From positions 338,344 through 402,343 of the forward strand of contig CAJJDN010000055.1 of NCBI GenBank assembly GCA_905182985.1: a stretch of 64,000 nucleotides of DNA, given 5' to 3'. Of this stretch, positions 1 through 11,245 are shown piece after piece. Both the position numbers and the translations under genes were made by a program. This DNA comes from Paramecium sonneborni (taxonomy: Eukaryota; Ciliophora; Oligohymenophorea; Peniculida; Parameciidae). The notes under the pieces are model-generated. The model saw only the letters and a list, made by a program, of their open reading frames with translations, ran no database searches and was not told the origin of the DNA. Positions within the stretch are counted from its first letter, which is position 1. Every line of letters starts with the position of its first letter.

Positions 1-2
1 TG

Positions 3-540
3 CCAGATAAAGATGCTACATTCATCATTCATGCCTAATTAAAATCTGCCTTGAACAATTAAGTAGAGGAAATAATGTCACAAGCATAAAGCAAAATGAA
101 ACTTGATGATAAGCACTTTTATAATTATATAAGAAAGTGCCCTAATTGTAAAACAATTTGGATGAAAGTTTAAGGATGTAATGGATTGACAACTTGTGGA
201 AATTTTCCAGAAAATGATGAATTATTAATGCAACAGACACCATATAGAAAATATAAATTTTAAATTAACAATTAAAGTGTAAGTTTTGAGTTGTAAGGCT
301 AAGAATTTAAAAATTAGAATAAGTAATATCATTTAGATGCATAATAAAAAAAATTGGCTGTGGAAAACAAATTACATGGTCAGAAATGCCAATTTTTGAA
401 GATAATTAATTAAAGGATTTATATAATTCAGGAATTATAGATTACATCTTAAATGTAAAATATGAAAAACAAGTTCAGCAAAAAGTCTTGGAAAAAAAAA
501 TATCTGAAAAAAAAAATAAACAAAAATTATTTAAGTTTGA
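3..540 (+). CDS. Cys-rich ciliate protein, 5' partial, frame break
   Basis: The frame is open from the window edge, so the gene starts upstream. A ciliate-style motif CPNCKTIW, then GCNG and TTCG, is followed by NFPEND and, after a break, GCGKQITW. This is the Cys/His pattern of a zinc-binding module found in Paramecium hypothetical proteins (family recollection, not searched). The first half is read in frame 3 to about 345; the GCGKQITW half is in another frame from about 353. A run of eight A (346-353) lies at the junction. Either one A is missing or an atypical intron (for example 283-317) is present. After two more A runs (492-500 and 507-516) the natural stop is the TGA at 538-540, again off frame. 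Possible pseudogene or sequence error. Function unknown. Confidence 0.45.
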
Positions 541-718
541 TTAATAAATTTTATTTAATCCTTAAATATTTAATCATTTGCTTTTAATAATAATTATTAG
601 TCTTTCTTTAATTATATTAATAATAAATATAAAAATAATGATTAAACTATTTAATATATTATATTATTTAATTATAAAAAATTAGATAGAATTATCTTTT
701 TTATAAACTACAATTAAA

Positions 719-3700
719 TCAATTTTAAATTCCAAGTTTTTCTGTCAAAACTAAAATAATTATTATTAATACTTTTTCTTCTTAGTTTTGTAGGAACTTT
801 TTTTTCCTATAATGTTTTTCTAAATCTTTAATCTAACTAATTTTTATCATTACTCACATCTAAATATAAAATTAATGATTCAAAAGTATTTTCATTTGAT
901 TATTGGAAAAATAGTTAATATTCTTTTAAAACTTTGGAAGACTCTAGATAATTAGATTTTGATTTATTTCTTAAAGGTGTTTCAACCACTATAGATTCTG
1001 CCTTTGGAGATTGACTCTATGCTTCTTAATCAACAATTTATTCTGCTTCAACAATCTATTTGATAATTTTTATATCAAGTTTTCCTTTTTATGATTTTAC
1101 ATTTGCTGCAACTTTATTAAATATAACACTTCCTTTAATAGAAATTCTATGTAATGCTTGTAAAAATTCATCATAATTCATTCCCGGAGGAATTCCATCA
1201 ATTACTTCTTTGTCTCGTGTCAAATATCTAAAAAGTTAAAGAATATCATCTTTAGATACAATTTCAGGACATAGATTAAATCTATCTGTAAACCAGGCAA
1301 AAACCTTAAAACTAATTTATTCTCTAGAAGTTGGTTAACCAATTGGTAAGAAGGTTTCTTTAATTAAGAATTAAAATAGGGAATTCAATCCAAATTAATA
1401 TTTTTCTATTATTTTCTGATATGATACAGACTAAAATTTATTTTCTATTTCTTTTTCTAAATTTTTTTATTCTTAAATTCTTGAATGATTCTAAGTTAAT
1501 ATTTTTGATCTTGCTTATTGTAATAATAATTATTATTTTTTCATTTAATCTTATTTTTCTTTATCTGACTATTATTATTTGTTTTAACCTTATGATATTA
1601 TTTCTTTTAATTTTGTTATTTGCTTTTAATTAAATTCTTAAAAATTATGTTTCTTCATTTTAATTTCTTTTTCTTTTTTATCTTTCTCTTCTAATAATCT
1701 TCTCAATTGTTCTTCCTTTTCCTTATCATTTTTTTCTTTGATCTGTTATTATATATAATAATTACTTTTTATTTTTATTCTGTTAGATAACTAGTACGTT
1801 TATCTTATTACTCTTTTTTTAAATTATTTTCTGTTTTGTTTTTTTCTAATCTTTCTTTTTCTAATGATTCTTATAGTAGTTTTTGTTTTTCTTTTTCTTC
1901 TTTTAATTTATCTTTAATCTCTTTTTCTCTTTATTTTCTTAACTATTCTTTTTTCTACTCTTACTATTCTTATTCTATTTATTATTATTTTTTATCTTCT
2001 AAAACTCTATTAATAATTTAATTTTGTCTTGTTGCTTATTATTTATTATGTTCAATTGCAAATAACATATCATCAAGTAAGTTAGCAACACTTTCTGCAA
2101 TAAATTTATCTTTTATATTGCATTTAGCAATAGCCAATTTCATATTTAATGACCATTCTCTTTTAGGCTCTATCTCAAGAACTTTTTTTTTTTGTAAACT
2201 TGTATTTACTTCCTTTGTTTTTTTAGGTTTAATTTTGAATTAATCATCTGTAGGTTCTTATTATAATTTAGATTGAATATATCCAAAAGCATCAGGTTTT
2301 GCTTTGAAAACAATTACTTTTTTGGAAATTGGTTCAATAATATTAATTCTAGATAATAAAAATTAAATTTATACCCTAAAGCATCTTTCAACAAATCATT
2401 CAATATTTGATACGGTATTTTGACATTGTCTTCGAGTAATGGGATTTCATAAAAAATTTGAATTTCAAATGTAGTGACTTTCTTATACCCTTAGGGTAAT
2501 TCATAATTAGGATCAATAAGCAATTATTAATTGAATTCTTTAATGATCTAAATTTATTATAAAAGATATACATCATTTTCCATAAAATATTGAGATTCTG
2601 GATCATCAAATAAACCTGTACTTTATCCTTTAGATGCTGTAACATTTCTTAAATGAGTTATAAATTTAATTAAGCATTAATAAGGTTATATATCTGCTAA
2701 TTTATTTTTAGATAGCACTATTGCCAATTAAAATACAAATTAATTAAAACCTACTTAATCAAATTCTTTAAATTCTGTTTTACTATGCAGAATTTGAGTT
2801 CCTACTTACCTTGCTAAAGCTTACACATTTTCAATTGATAATGCAATTTCATAATCATGAACAAATTTACTTATTTCTGCAATATTAATGCTTTCTGTCC
2901 TTTAAAGATATTAATCAAAAGAATTCGGTTATTTCATACCTTAAATACATGTATTTGCATATTTTGTGAAAATATATCTTAGAACTTTACTATATTTTCT
3001 AAGAATCTATTCAACCATTAATTTTTCAATTTCTTCCTCTAAATTAAGATCCAATAAATCAAATGTAATTAAACCATGTTTTTTTTCTTTTGCTAATTCA
3101 GTTTATCTGCTACCATCTGGAAATAACAATTATACAACCATATCCTTTTGATTCAAAGAGGCAATTCCTTATTCAATTTATCTCTTTTCTAATTGCTTTC
3201 TCAATTTCTCTTTTTTCTATTTTAATTATTCATCTTAAACAATTTTTGATGTTTCTTTTTCCTATTATTTATCTTAAAACTATTTTTTTATAGTCGATAT
3301 ATCATTCATTACTTTTGGATCAGTTTCTTTTGGCATTCTCAATCTTGCTAAATGATATTGTTCTTCCTTTGTTAATTTAATTTTAGAGAATTTTTTTAAA
3401 TTTCCTTAAACTTATTATACTTCTTTAACAGATGATTCTGAATATGCTTATCTATTAGTTTAAGCTTCTTAATATTCTAATTCTACTAATTACATAATTT
3501 CATTTATATCACCTAATAATGAAAGAAGCACTTATAATCCTTTATTTTATTTTGATAACATTTTAAATTATAAATTAGTATGACCAGCCATCATTTTTAT
3601 TACTTAATTAATATTTTCGTTTTAAATTTGTACTAAACTTTTTAACACTTCAATTATTTAAGCTTTTCTTTATTAATCTACAATTTATTAATTTGGTTTT

Positions 3701-5541
3701 TTTTTGTCTGATTTCTTATGTACTGAAAAGTAAACAGCAAGACTTATCTTAACAAATTTTTGTACAAATTCTTAAGTACTAGGTGTTTTTTAAGTATTAG
3801 TAACCATTTATAGAAATATTTAAGATGCAATTCTATAATGTAAAGTATCATAAATAGCTATTTTTGATAATAGATCCATTAATTGAATTTAAGATTTAGT
3901 TGTTAAATTTGGATTATTGGCAACATTTGTAAAAAAATTAAATACAACCAAACTAGGATATGTCTTTTCTTATAAATTTACAATAAATGGATCAAGAACT
4001 ATTGATAAAGGAATAGATGGTAGAGTTTAAAATACTATTAATAGATTTTATAGTATGAAATGTACTAAATTATCATTAGTTAATTCTACAAGTTGAATGG
4101 CAATACTATATATAAAATAAACTTTACATTTTATATATAATAGGAGCTTCTGGAATTTTATTTTTTCCAAAGAATTCTAAAGCAGAAAATAAAAATTAAA
4201 TTGAGAATAAAGCTACACATTCTCTCGAATCTAATGAAGCTGCTTTAAAAGCATTATGAACTCTTTCTTAGTGTTATTAATATTAATTTTTAAGCCATAT
4301 ATTATGAATTAGTCTTAAAATACAAATTTTTTCATCTGATTTTAAAGTATTTGTACTTTCAAGAATCTCTAAACCTTATTCTAACCATTATTACATTATT
4401 CCCATAGATTAAATTTCTAAAATGTATTCAGGAGTGAGTGAATTAAAGAGCTTTTCTACATTAATAAGCATCTCTATATTATTTGCACTATGTTATTTTA
4501 GAATCGAAGTAAATAGATCAACTAAATGATATTTACAAAATAAAATCATTAAATCAACTAAAGAATCTACTAATTATGGATGTCTTTTTATTGATAAAAG
4601 TGTTGTTTAAAAACATTATTCAACATACCATTAATAAATATCCTCTTAATAAGAAATTTTATTATTATATGCATAGATAACAAAATTTCCAAGAGTTTTT
4701 ATTGTTTCTATGCACACTTCAGGTGATTTTGATACCAATCCTGGTTTTAAGAGATTTAATGAAAAACCTAATGCTTTATCTTTTTCCATAGAAATTAAAT
4801 TTTAGAGTTGTTCAACAGAGGTGAAAACATCTTTATAAATTGATATTATTGGTTCATAAACTCTTTAAACACCTTTAGTTACTATTTAAGCCCAAAATTT
4901 AAAATTCTCTGCATATAATGATAAAACCTGTTTGTATTACAAATTCAACTATTTTGAAAGTAATTATGTAAAATATTCTAAAGTATTTGAATCAGAAATT
5001 TAAATTTATTCTTATGATTAACTAAGGTTCAAATGATTATATCCTTATGTTGCTGGTTATTATTCAGATAAAATTCTATTTCTTACGTTTGGAGATACCT
5101 TTGGTTTACTTAATCTGGCTTATTGAATCTTTAAATAAAAATCAAATAATTAATTAAGTGTGTCTTCAATTACCTAAACATCACCCATTAATATTAATTT
5201 TTTAATATCATTATTTATATCATTAGGTATTTACAATTAGTTTATTGCAGTTATGATTATATTCCAGTTATATAACTTAGTAGATGCTGTAGTTAATTAT
5301 TTTAGTTAATCTAATTGAGCTATTGGAGTTAGAGTTCTCATTATATTCATGTTTAATACCTTTATGAAATCTCTTATTTTAAATTGTATATTGATTTTAC
5401 TAACTTGCCCACTGCAATTCCGTTCTCTATCAAATTTTGTTAAGCTTCTGTTAAAATAATCGGATTTTTATTTGCTTGCTTAATTGTTTCAAACACTTTT
5501 AAAGATGATAAGTGATTATAAAGTGCATACGATAATTTCAT
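719..5541 (-). CDS. Large helical-repeat protein with a coiled coil
   Basis: A protein of about 1568 residues; I do not recognise the family. The N-terminal two thirds is a run of amphipathic helices like HEAT/ARM repeats (for example ETIKTLGNF, SLVDLMILF). A charged Gln/Glu/Lys coiled coil follows at about 2050-1640 bp. A C-terminal globular domain contains GIPPGMNYDEFLQAL. Small introns (22-26 nt) are needed near 4133, 2375, 1770 and 760 to keep the frame open, plus one near 5330-5390 whose borders are ambiguous (23 nt ending GAG, or 32 nt ending AAG); both give whole codons. The start chosen is the Met at 5541, because the 240 bp upstream is intergenic-like, although the same frame stays open to the TGA of the next gene. 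The end is the TGA at 719-721 after a 22-nt intron. It faces the gene at 3-540. Confidence 0.6.
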
Positions 5542-5781
5542 TGTTATATTATTATTAATATTTATATAAACCTTGAAAAATTATTAAATTATCATTTCAG
5601 CAAGTATTTAAGTTTTTTTGGTGGAACATTAATTTAATAGTTTCTTTATGGTACACATATTAATTGAGATATTATGATATATAGAAAAATAATTTTGAAG
5701 CTCAAATTTTAAATTATTATGATGCCAATAGTTTAAATAATTATTTATATATTCAAAACCATATTAGTAAAATAAAAGAAT

Positions 5782-6837
5782 TCAACATGTAATTTTTCGA
5801 GGTTATTTATGATCCTCATCTAGTTATTCAATTGTAGTTTGACTTTTCGATTTTATACTAGAATTCTAAAAATATAATAGAATAATTACATCTAAAGTAG
5901 TTTAAGAATTTCCTTTAGATCGACAGCCAATTTCATTACCATCAAGTTAACTTTTAGCAATGAAAAATACCATAATAGCACTTTCAACTATTGTTTGATA
6001 GCTAATATATGATTAATTTGATACCCAAAAATGCGATTTAGATAGTCTTCTAATTGCTATTTTCTTCCACGTAAATCAGAAGCATCAGATAGATTAACTA
6101 TTTTTTTTTCAGGGAAATTAGGTAATGGAAAATCAAGAGGAATATTTTTTAATTATCTATGATAATCTCTTAAGTCTTGAAAACGTTAAGTGAATTTCCA
6201 ACTTTTGTTAGTAATAGTATCTGTTATTTAAATTGTATATAAGGCAGAATCATCAAAAATTATATGATCTTCAAACTTAAAAATATATTACTATCTAAAA
6301 ATATTAAGTTTTAATACTTGCTTTGTTATTCAATTTTTTTTTAGGGCAAAGAGAATATTGAATCACCATGTTTTGCTAAATAAGATTCTTTGAGTTATTG
6401 AATTTCTTGCCATCTTCTATCAATAGGTGGCTCATTTTATTTCTGTGTACCTAATTTAGGCTCTTTAGGAAGCATTTCTTCAATTACACCTAAACAATGT
6501 AATTCTGGACATGCAAGAATTTCATTGAGATATTATTATAATTCGCCTCTCTTTATATTAAATTAAACAATACTCGTTTTATTATGCTTTCTTCACTCTA
6601 ATTTGTATGAAACAAAAACTTCTTCTTAGGAAAATGTATCATAGGTATTTTTATTTTGAATATATGAATCCATTCTAATATTTTTTAATGCATAGATTCT
6701 AATTCAGAGTATCTTTTTCTAATTTCTCTGGGTTACCCTCCTTCCAAATTGTATACACTTATTATATAGTATACTTTCTTATCAATAACATCATGTTTTG
6801 GTATTTTCACAGAATATCTTTAAACAGATTGCTTCAT
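5782..6837 (-). CDS. Double PX-domain protein
   Basis: A protein of 328 residues after removing three 23-nt introns. The first PX domain fills about residues 5-110: YSVKIPKHDVI, then RKRYSEFESMH (the phosphoinositide-binding R-Y-S-E-F motif), then RRGELQQYLNEIL. A second PX-like domain follows at about 165-270 (SALYTIQITD, FTQRFQDLRDYH, LRGRKQQLEDYLNRIF) and lacks the exact RYSEF core. PX domains bind phosphoinositides and place proteins on endosomes, so a sorting-nexin-like trafficking role is inferred. One intron ends AAG; removing it restores the diagnostic R-R-x-E-L junction. The start is Met at 6837; an upstream ATG near 6919 leads quickly to TGA. It lies upstream of the helical protein on the same strand. 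Confidence 0.7.
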
Positions 6838-7417
6838 TTAATTATTTATAAATTCATTTTTATACAAATTTTAAAATAATCACATCAGCGTAATCTATTC
6901 TGCAATTCTTTGAATTTCCATGATCGCAACAATTAAAAATTCTCCCTCCTTTCTCTTCTAATTTATATTACTTAATTCACCTTTAAAATATAAAATAATT
7001 TATTTTTAATAAATACTATAATTTTAGAGATTAGAATAAATCAAAAGGAGGTTTATTATATAAATTCTTAATTTTTCTAAAAGAATTGTTTGAATAATGT
7101 TTTTTAAGTAAAAAATCTATATTATAATATGTAATTCTGGAGTAAATAGAAATTAATTTTATTATTTAAGTTAAATAAAGAATAGTTTTAAATAGGTTGA
7201 AAGAATAGAGTTATTTTATCTTTTTAAAACTGAATAAAGGTTGTATTTGTTTAATAATATTAATTTAGTTATAGTGTAATAAAAGAGAGTTCTAAATATA
7301 AATAAATTTAGGATTGGTACAGTATTGTATCAAATTTATCTTATCTAAATAAAATTTAAGGGAAAATTAGGTTAAGTATTATTAATTCAAAAAAATTTAT
7401 AGTAAAATATTTGATAA
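6838..7417. other. Intergenic spacer, divergent
   Basis: About 580 bp between the divergent PX and MORN genes, the longest spacer in the window. On the minus strand there is a short open stretch near 6860-6960 with two adjacent Cys codons. It could be a missed 5' exon of the PX gene, but it has no ATG that leads into the domain. No RNA gene or repeat is visible. Confidence 0.4.
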
Positions 7418-8414
7418 ATGGGAAATGCTTGTAGATGTCATTCGTATCCAGAAAACTTAAATGAAGAGCAAGAATCTAATAATCCAGAGATTTATTAAGG
7501 AAATATAGATAAAGCAGAGGATGTTAAATGTGAATAATAATCTTTTTCAAAATGGAGAAATATTTAAGAAGGTTTGATTTATAAATGTAAAATAAGATGA
7601 TAACCTACCACTTGCAGAGTTTAGAGAAGAAGTAGCAAAATCAAATAATGGTAGCCGAATTCTATTGCCTGCTGTAACAATGAAATCTGGGAATATGTAG
7701 AGTTTATGAACTAGCTTAGATATGAAGGAGAATGGTTGAATTAGAAAAAGGATGGTAAAGGGAAATTCACATGGAAAGATGGGAGTTATTTTTAAGGGGA
7801 TTTTTAATAGGATAAAGCATAAGGAATAGGAAAATTGGTTCATGTAAATGGTGATTCATATGAAGGAGAATGGTAAAATGATATGGCTCATGGTCATGGA
7901 GTTTTTATTCATTTTAGAGGAGTTAAATATGCTGGATAATGGAAATATGATTTATAAGATGGAGAAGGATAGGAAACATGGCCTGATGGAACTGAATATA
8001 AAGGAACATATAAAGAAGGGAAAAGGCATGGATAAGGATATATGTAATTTTAGGATGGTTCTAAATATGAAGGTAATTTCGAGAATAATGAAATATCTGG
8101 ATATGGTTGTTATACATGGAAGGATGGGAAATAATATAAGGGATAATGGTTGAATAATAAAATGCATGGTATTTTTTATTATAGAAGATATATAAGGATA
8201 GGGAGAATGTACATGGAAAGATGGAAAGAGTTATAAAGGAGAATATGCAGATGATAAAAAGAATGGATATGGAGTATTTACTTGGGCCAGTGGAAAAAGA
8301 TATGAAGGATATTGGTAAGATGGTAAATAACATGGAGATGGGATAATAATCAATGCTGAGGGAGTTAGAAGAGAAGGATTATGGGAATATGGTAAACCTA
8401 AGAATTTAGATTGA
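7418..8414 (+). CDS. N-myristoylated MORN-repeat protein
   Basis: A protein of 306 residues after removing introns of 25, 23 and 28 nt (two end AAG). It begins MGNACRC: Gly2 is a classic N-myristoylation signal and nearby Cys residues could be palmitoylated, so membrane anchoring is likely. From about residue 100 to the end there are MORN repeats with the usual YEGEW / DGxGxxxW rhythm ([44 protein letters not shown]). MORN proteins bind membranes or scaffold cortical and ciliary structures; which applies here is not visible. The last intron falls inside a repeat, and its removal restores MHGQGECTW. TGA at 8412-8414. Confidence 0.85.
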
Positions 8415-8487
8415 TTATAATTTTATCTATGACACTGTTAAATTAAGAGATTAATTATATAATTATCTATACAAATTAAAATTCAAA

Positions 8488-9878
8488 ATGGATGAAGTTG
8501 ATGCAAATTATGTTGAATGTATAAGTCAAGAAGGTTCATCTAATTACGAACCTATAGATAACTTATTTTAAATCTACTCTGATAAAGTCAACAATAAACC
8601 TGAATAATAAAAAAGGTTCTTTAGTGGATAAAAAAAAAATAGCGAACCTATTGAATAATCTTATAATAATCCAATATCAAATTCTGAAAGTAAATCGAAT
8701 ACTCAAAACAAAGAAGCTGTTTAATTTTAGCTGATTTCCTTTTATGAATAAAACCTCCAAAACTTAAAGTAGATGGTTATTGATAAAGATGAAGATATCA
8801 AAATTAGAGATGAAAAGATTCTTGAATAATCTATTCTAATAAATCTCATAATAACCAAATATAATAAGATATAAAATATTTTATAAGAGGAAAGAGATGA
8901 ATTATTTGAAAAATATATGCAAGCTATGGATGAAATACAAAATTTAAGTTAAAAATAGCAATAGCAATAATAATAATAATAATAGTAACTTCTATTGATG
9001 TAATAAAAAATCTAACAATAATTACAATAATAACTAACATAACATCTTTAAAGTTTTTAAGCTCCAATTGACTATGATTGTAAATTAATAGAACTTCATG
9101 AAGCCAAACAATAGGTTAATCATTATAAAAATTAATGTATTAATCTAGAAGTTAAAGTCAAAGAAACTGAAGTAAAATTAGAGGATTCAAATTTAAGATT
9201 GAATGAAGCATATATCCGAATTGATTTTCTTGAAAAAGAAGCGAGAAATGTCTCATAATAAAATGTAACTTATTTATTACACTTAAGGTTGTACTAGATA
9301 ATTAATTTAAATCCTTATTATAGTAATTTGAATAATATTAGTAAATATAAAAAAAGCAAAGTTAATAATTTTAATTTAGAGAAGCTGCAAGTATGATGAA
9401 TAGTACATATAGTAATTAATCAATCAGTGAATAATAGATTCTTTAAACTGTTAATTAAAATAGTTCTAAGCATGAATAACTACAAGAAAATGATGATTTA
9501 ATAAATACTTACACATAATTTAAGAAGTAGAATAGTCTTAAATAATTTAATCAGATGCTAGTATAATCAACTTAAAACAAATAGTAGAATGGTAAATAGG
9601 ATTCTTAATAAACATCATATAATCAAGGGGGAATTTTAAATTTTCCATCTGATTTTCGTACTTAGTAATAGAAGGATTTAGAATTATAATTAACAAATTA
9701 ACTGAATGAATTAACAATTAAAAAGTAATCTTTGGAGAGTGAATTGAATAAAAAGATTAATATTTCAAAAACAGCTTTAGAAAGAAGAAAAAGGGAATAA
9801 TTAGAGCAAGACTTGGATTAAATTTAAGATTAAATCAATAAAGTAAAATTAAAATTAAGAGAAAATAAATTTATTTGA
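8488..9878 (+). CDS. Coiled-coil protein with polyglutamine tract
   Basis: A protein of 455 residues with one 23-nt intron near 9264-9286 (ends AAG). It is hydrophilic and mostly helical. A coiled coil from about residue 85 includes ILQEERDELFEKYM, then a run of 11 Gln, then a second helix block (LIELHEAKQQVNHYK, VKVKETEVKLEDSN). The C terminus carries another coiled coil ending in ELNKKINISKTALERRKRE. No enzymatic motif. Such proteins in ciliates are often basal-body, axonemal or cortical parts; that is inference. It lies 73 bp after the MORN gene on the same strand. Confidence 0.7.
8956..8988 (+). repeat. Polyglutamine-coding tract
   Basis: Eleven consecutive Gln codons written as a mix of TAG, CAA and TAA, mostly TAA. 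Under the standard code this stretch would be nothing but stops, so it is direct evidence for TAA/TAG reassignment. Confidence 0.85.
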
Positions 9879-10018
9879 TATTTATACTTGTTTAGAATAT
9901 AAAATTAAATGAGTGTTTAGATAAAATTATCGTTATATTGTAAGTAAATTAAATAAAATTAAGCAATCAAAATAAATTTTTCAAAATATATATTGTTCAT
10001 ATTATAAAATTTAAAATA

Positions 10019-11217
10019 TCATTTTTTTGGTTACTGCTAAAACTTTTATTATTATTTTTGCTAAGCTTTTTCTAATAATCCTTCAAGTTGACCTTTTCTT
10101 TGAGCCATTTTAAAAAGTTCTAAAATGAAAGGAATATAATTATGTTTTCTTCTGGAATTTTCCTCCTAAGAAAAGAAATAATTAATAAAAAAAATACTCT
10201 ATATTTTTAGAATTTAGCATTTTCTTCAGTAAGAGTTATTTATGCTTCTTAGATTCTATTATTTGCAAGATTTAATCTATTTAATAATTCTTCCTTAGTT
10301 TCTTATAGTAATTCTTATTCAATATTCTTGGATAGTATAAGTAAATTTTACTTATTAATTTGAAAGTTAAAGTAATTATTATTTTTATTCTTCAGTCAAA
10401 TCTACTCCAATAAACTCTAAAGTTTTGAGACTCAAAGTAATGTCATTTTATGATTATGAAATAATTTGATTAGCCTAAATTAAATAAAGGATAATACTCT
10501 AAATTTTCTACATTAATTAACAGCTAATAAAGTAAAGGCTGTTTCTTTTTCTTAATAATGTTGAATTCTTTTTAAGATTGCTTCTTTTGCTCTGACAATC
10601 CAATCATCCTAATATTCTCCAATTAAGATAGGTCCTTCTTAAAGACCATCTAATTCATAAACTTTTCCTTTAAAAGGAAGATATGATACAAAGTGAAAGA
10701 CATCATCACCTTCCTAGAATAAAGTGAAAATAATACTTTAGCTTTTTTCTTTTCACTAGAGAATATAAAAGGTTCTGGTCTAGCAAAACTATTGTGGGCA
10801 GTTTTAATAACATCAACAGCTCCAAGACAATTGCCTCTTTCTTTAGGATCTAAAGCAAAAGCAAATTCCTAAATAATTTATAATATGTATTACTTTATAA
10901 TTTTTAAGCGCTTCTCCTATTTCAATTTATGGACAATTGAGTAATATGGATATGATAGCTTAAGTTGCACATGCATTTTAGATGACTTAATTGGCAAAGA
11001 AGAGATCTTAATCATAAATTTTGAGGCATTCTCTTTTCTCACCCTTACTAGTCCATCTGAATAAAAATATGAATCCATAAATTGGTTGCATTTATGCTAT
11101 CTACTATTCATCATTTAGATCATATATTTCTTCAACTTAAACTCCTTAAACTCCAATTGCATTTATAAGCTCAGTGAAAACTCCAGGATCAGACTCAATT
11201 GTACACCACTCTTACAT
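10019..11217 (-). CDS. UCHL5: Ubiquitin C-terminal hydrolase UCHL5/UCH37
   Basis: A protein of 356 residues after removing introns of 25, 23, 23, 25 and 32 nt. It cleaves ubiquitin from substrates at the 19S proteasome (bound to Rpn13/ADRM1) and, in animals, also acts in INO80. The peptidase C12 domain starts EWCTIESDPGVFTEL. The catalytic Cys is in NACATQAI (about Cys83), the His in FHFVSY and the Asp in YELDGL. The C-terminal ULD region is present (NYIPFILELFKM, then LLEKAQQK), which in the family binds Rpn13. Length is near that of human UCHL5 (329). The start is the only Met ahead of the conserved WCTIESDPG. Its ATG lies 28 bp from that of the divergent PAS protein. Confidence 0.93.
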
Positions 11218-11245
11218 AAATAATTATATATATTTAATTAATTGA
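11218..11245. promoter_or_regulatory. 28-bp divergent spacer
   Basis: Only 28 bp, almost pure A/T, separate the UCHL5 start codon (minus) from the PAS membrane protein start codon (plus). Both promoters and both 5' leaders must fit here or overlap the coding regions. Confidence 0.6.

Noticed and set aside
5541..5784. Selenocysteine or programmed readthrough at the TGA after the double-PX protein.
   Set aside because: No SECIS-like hairpin was recognised and the following 240 bp has intergenic composition, so an ordinary stop is simpler.
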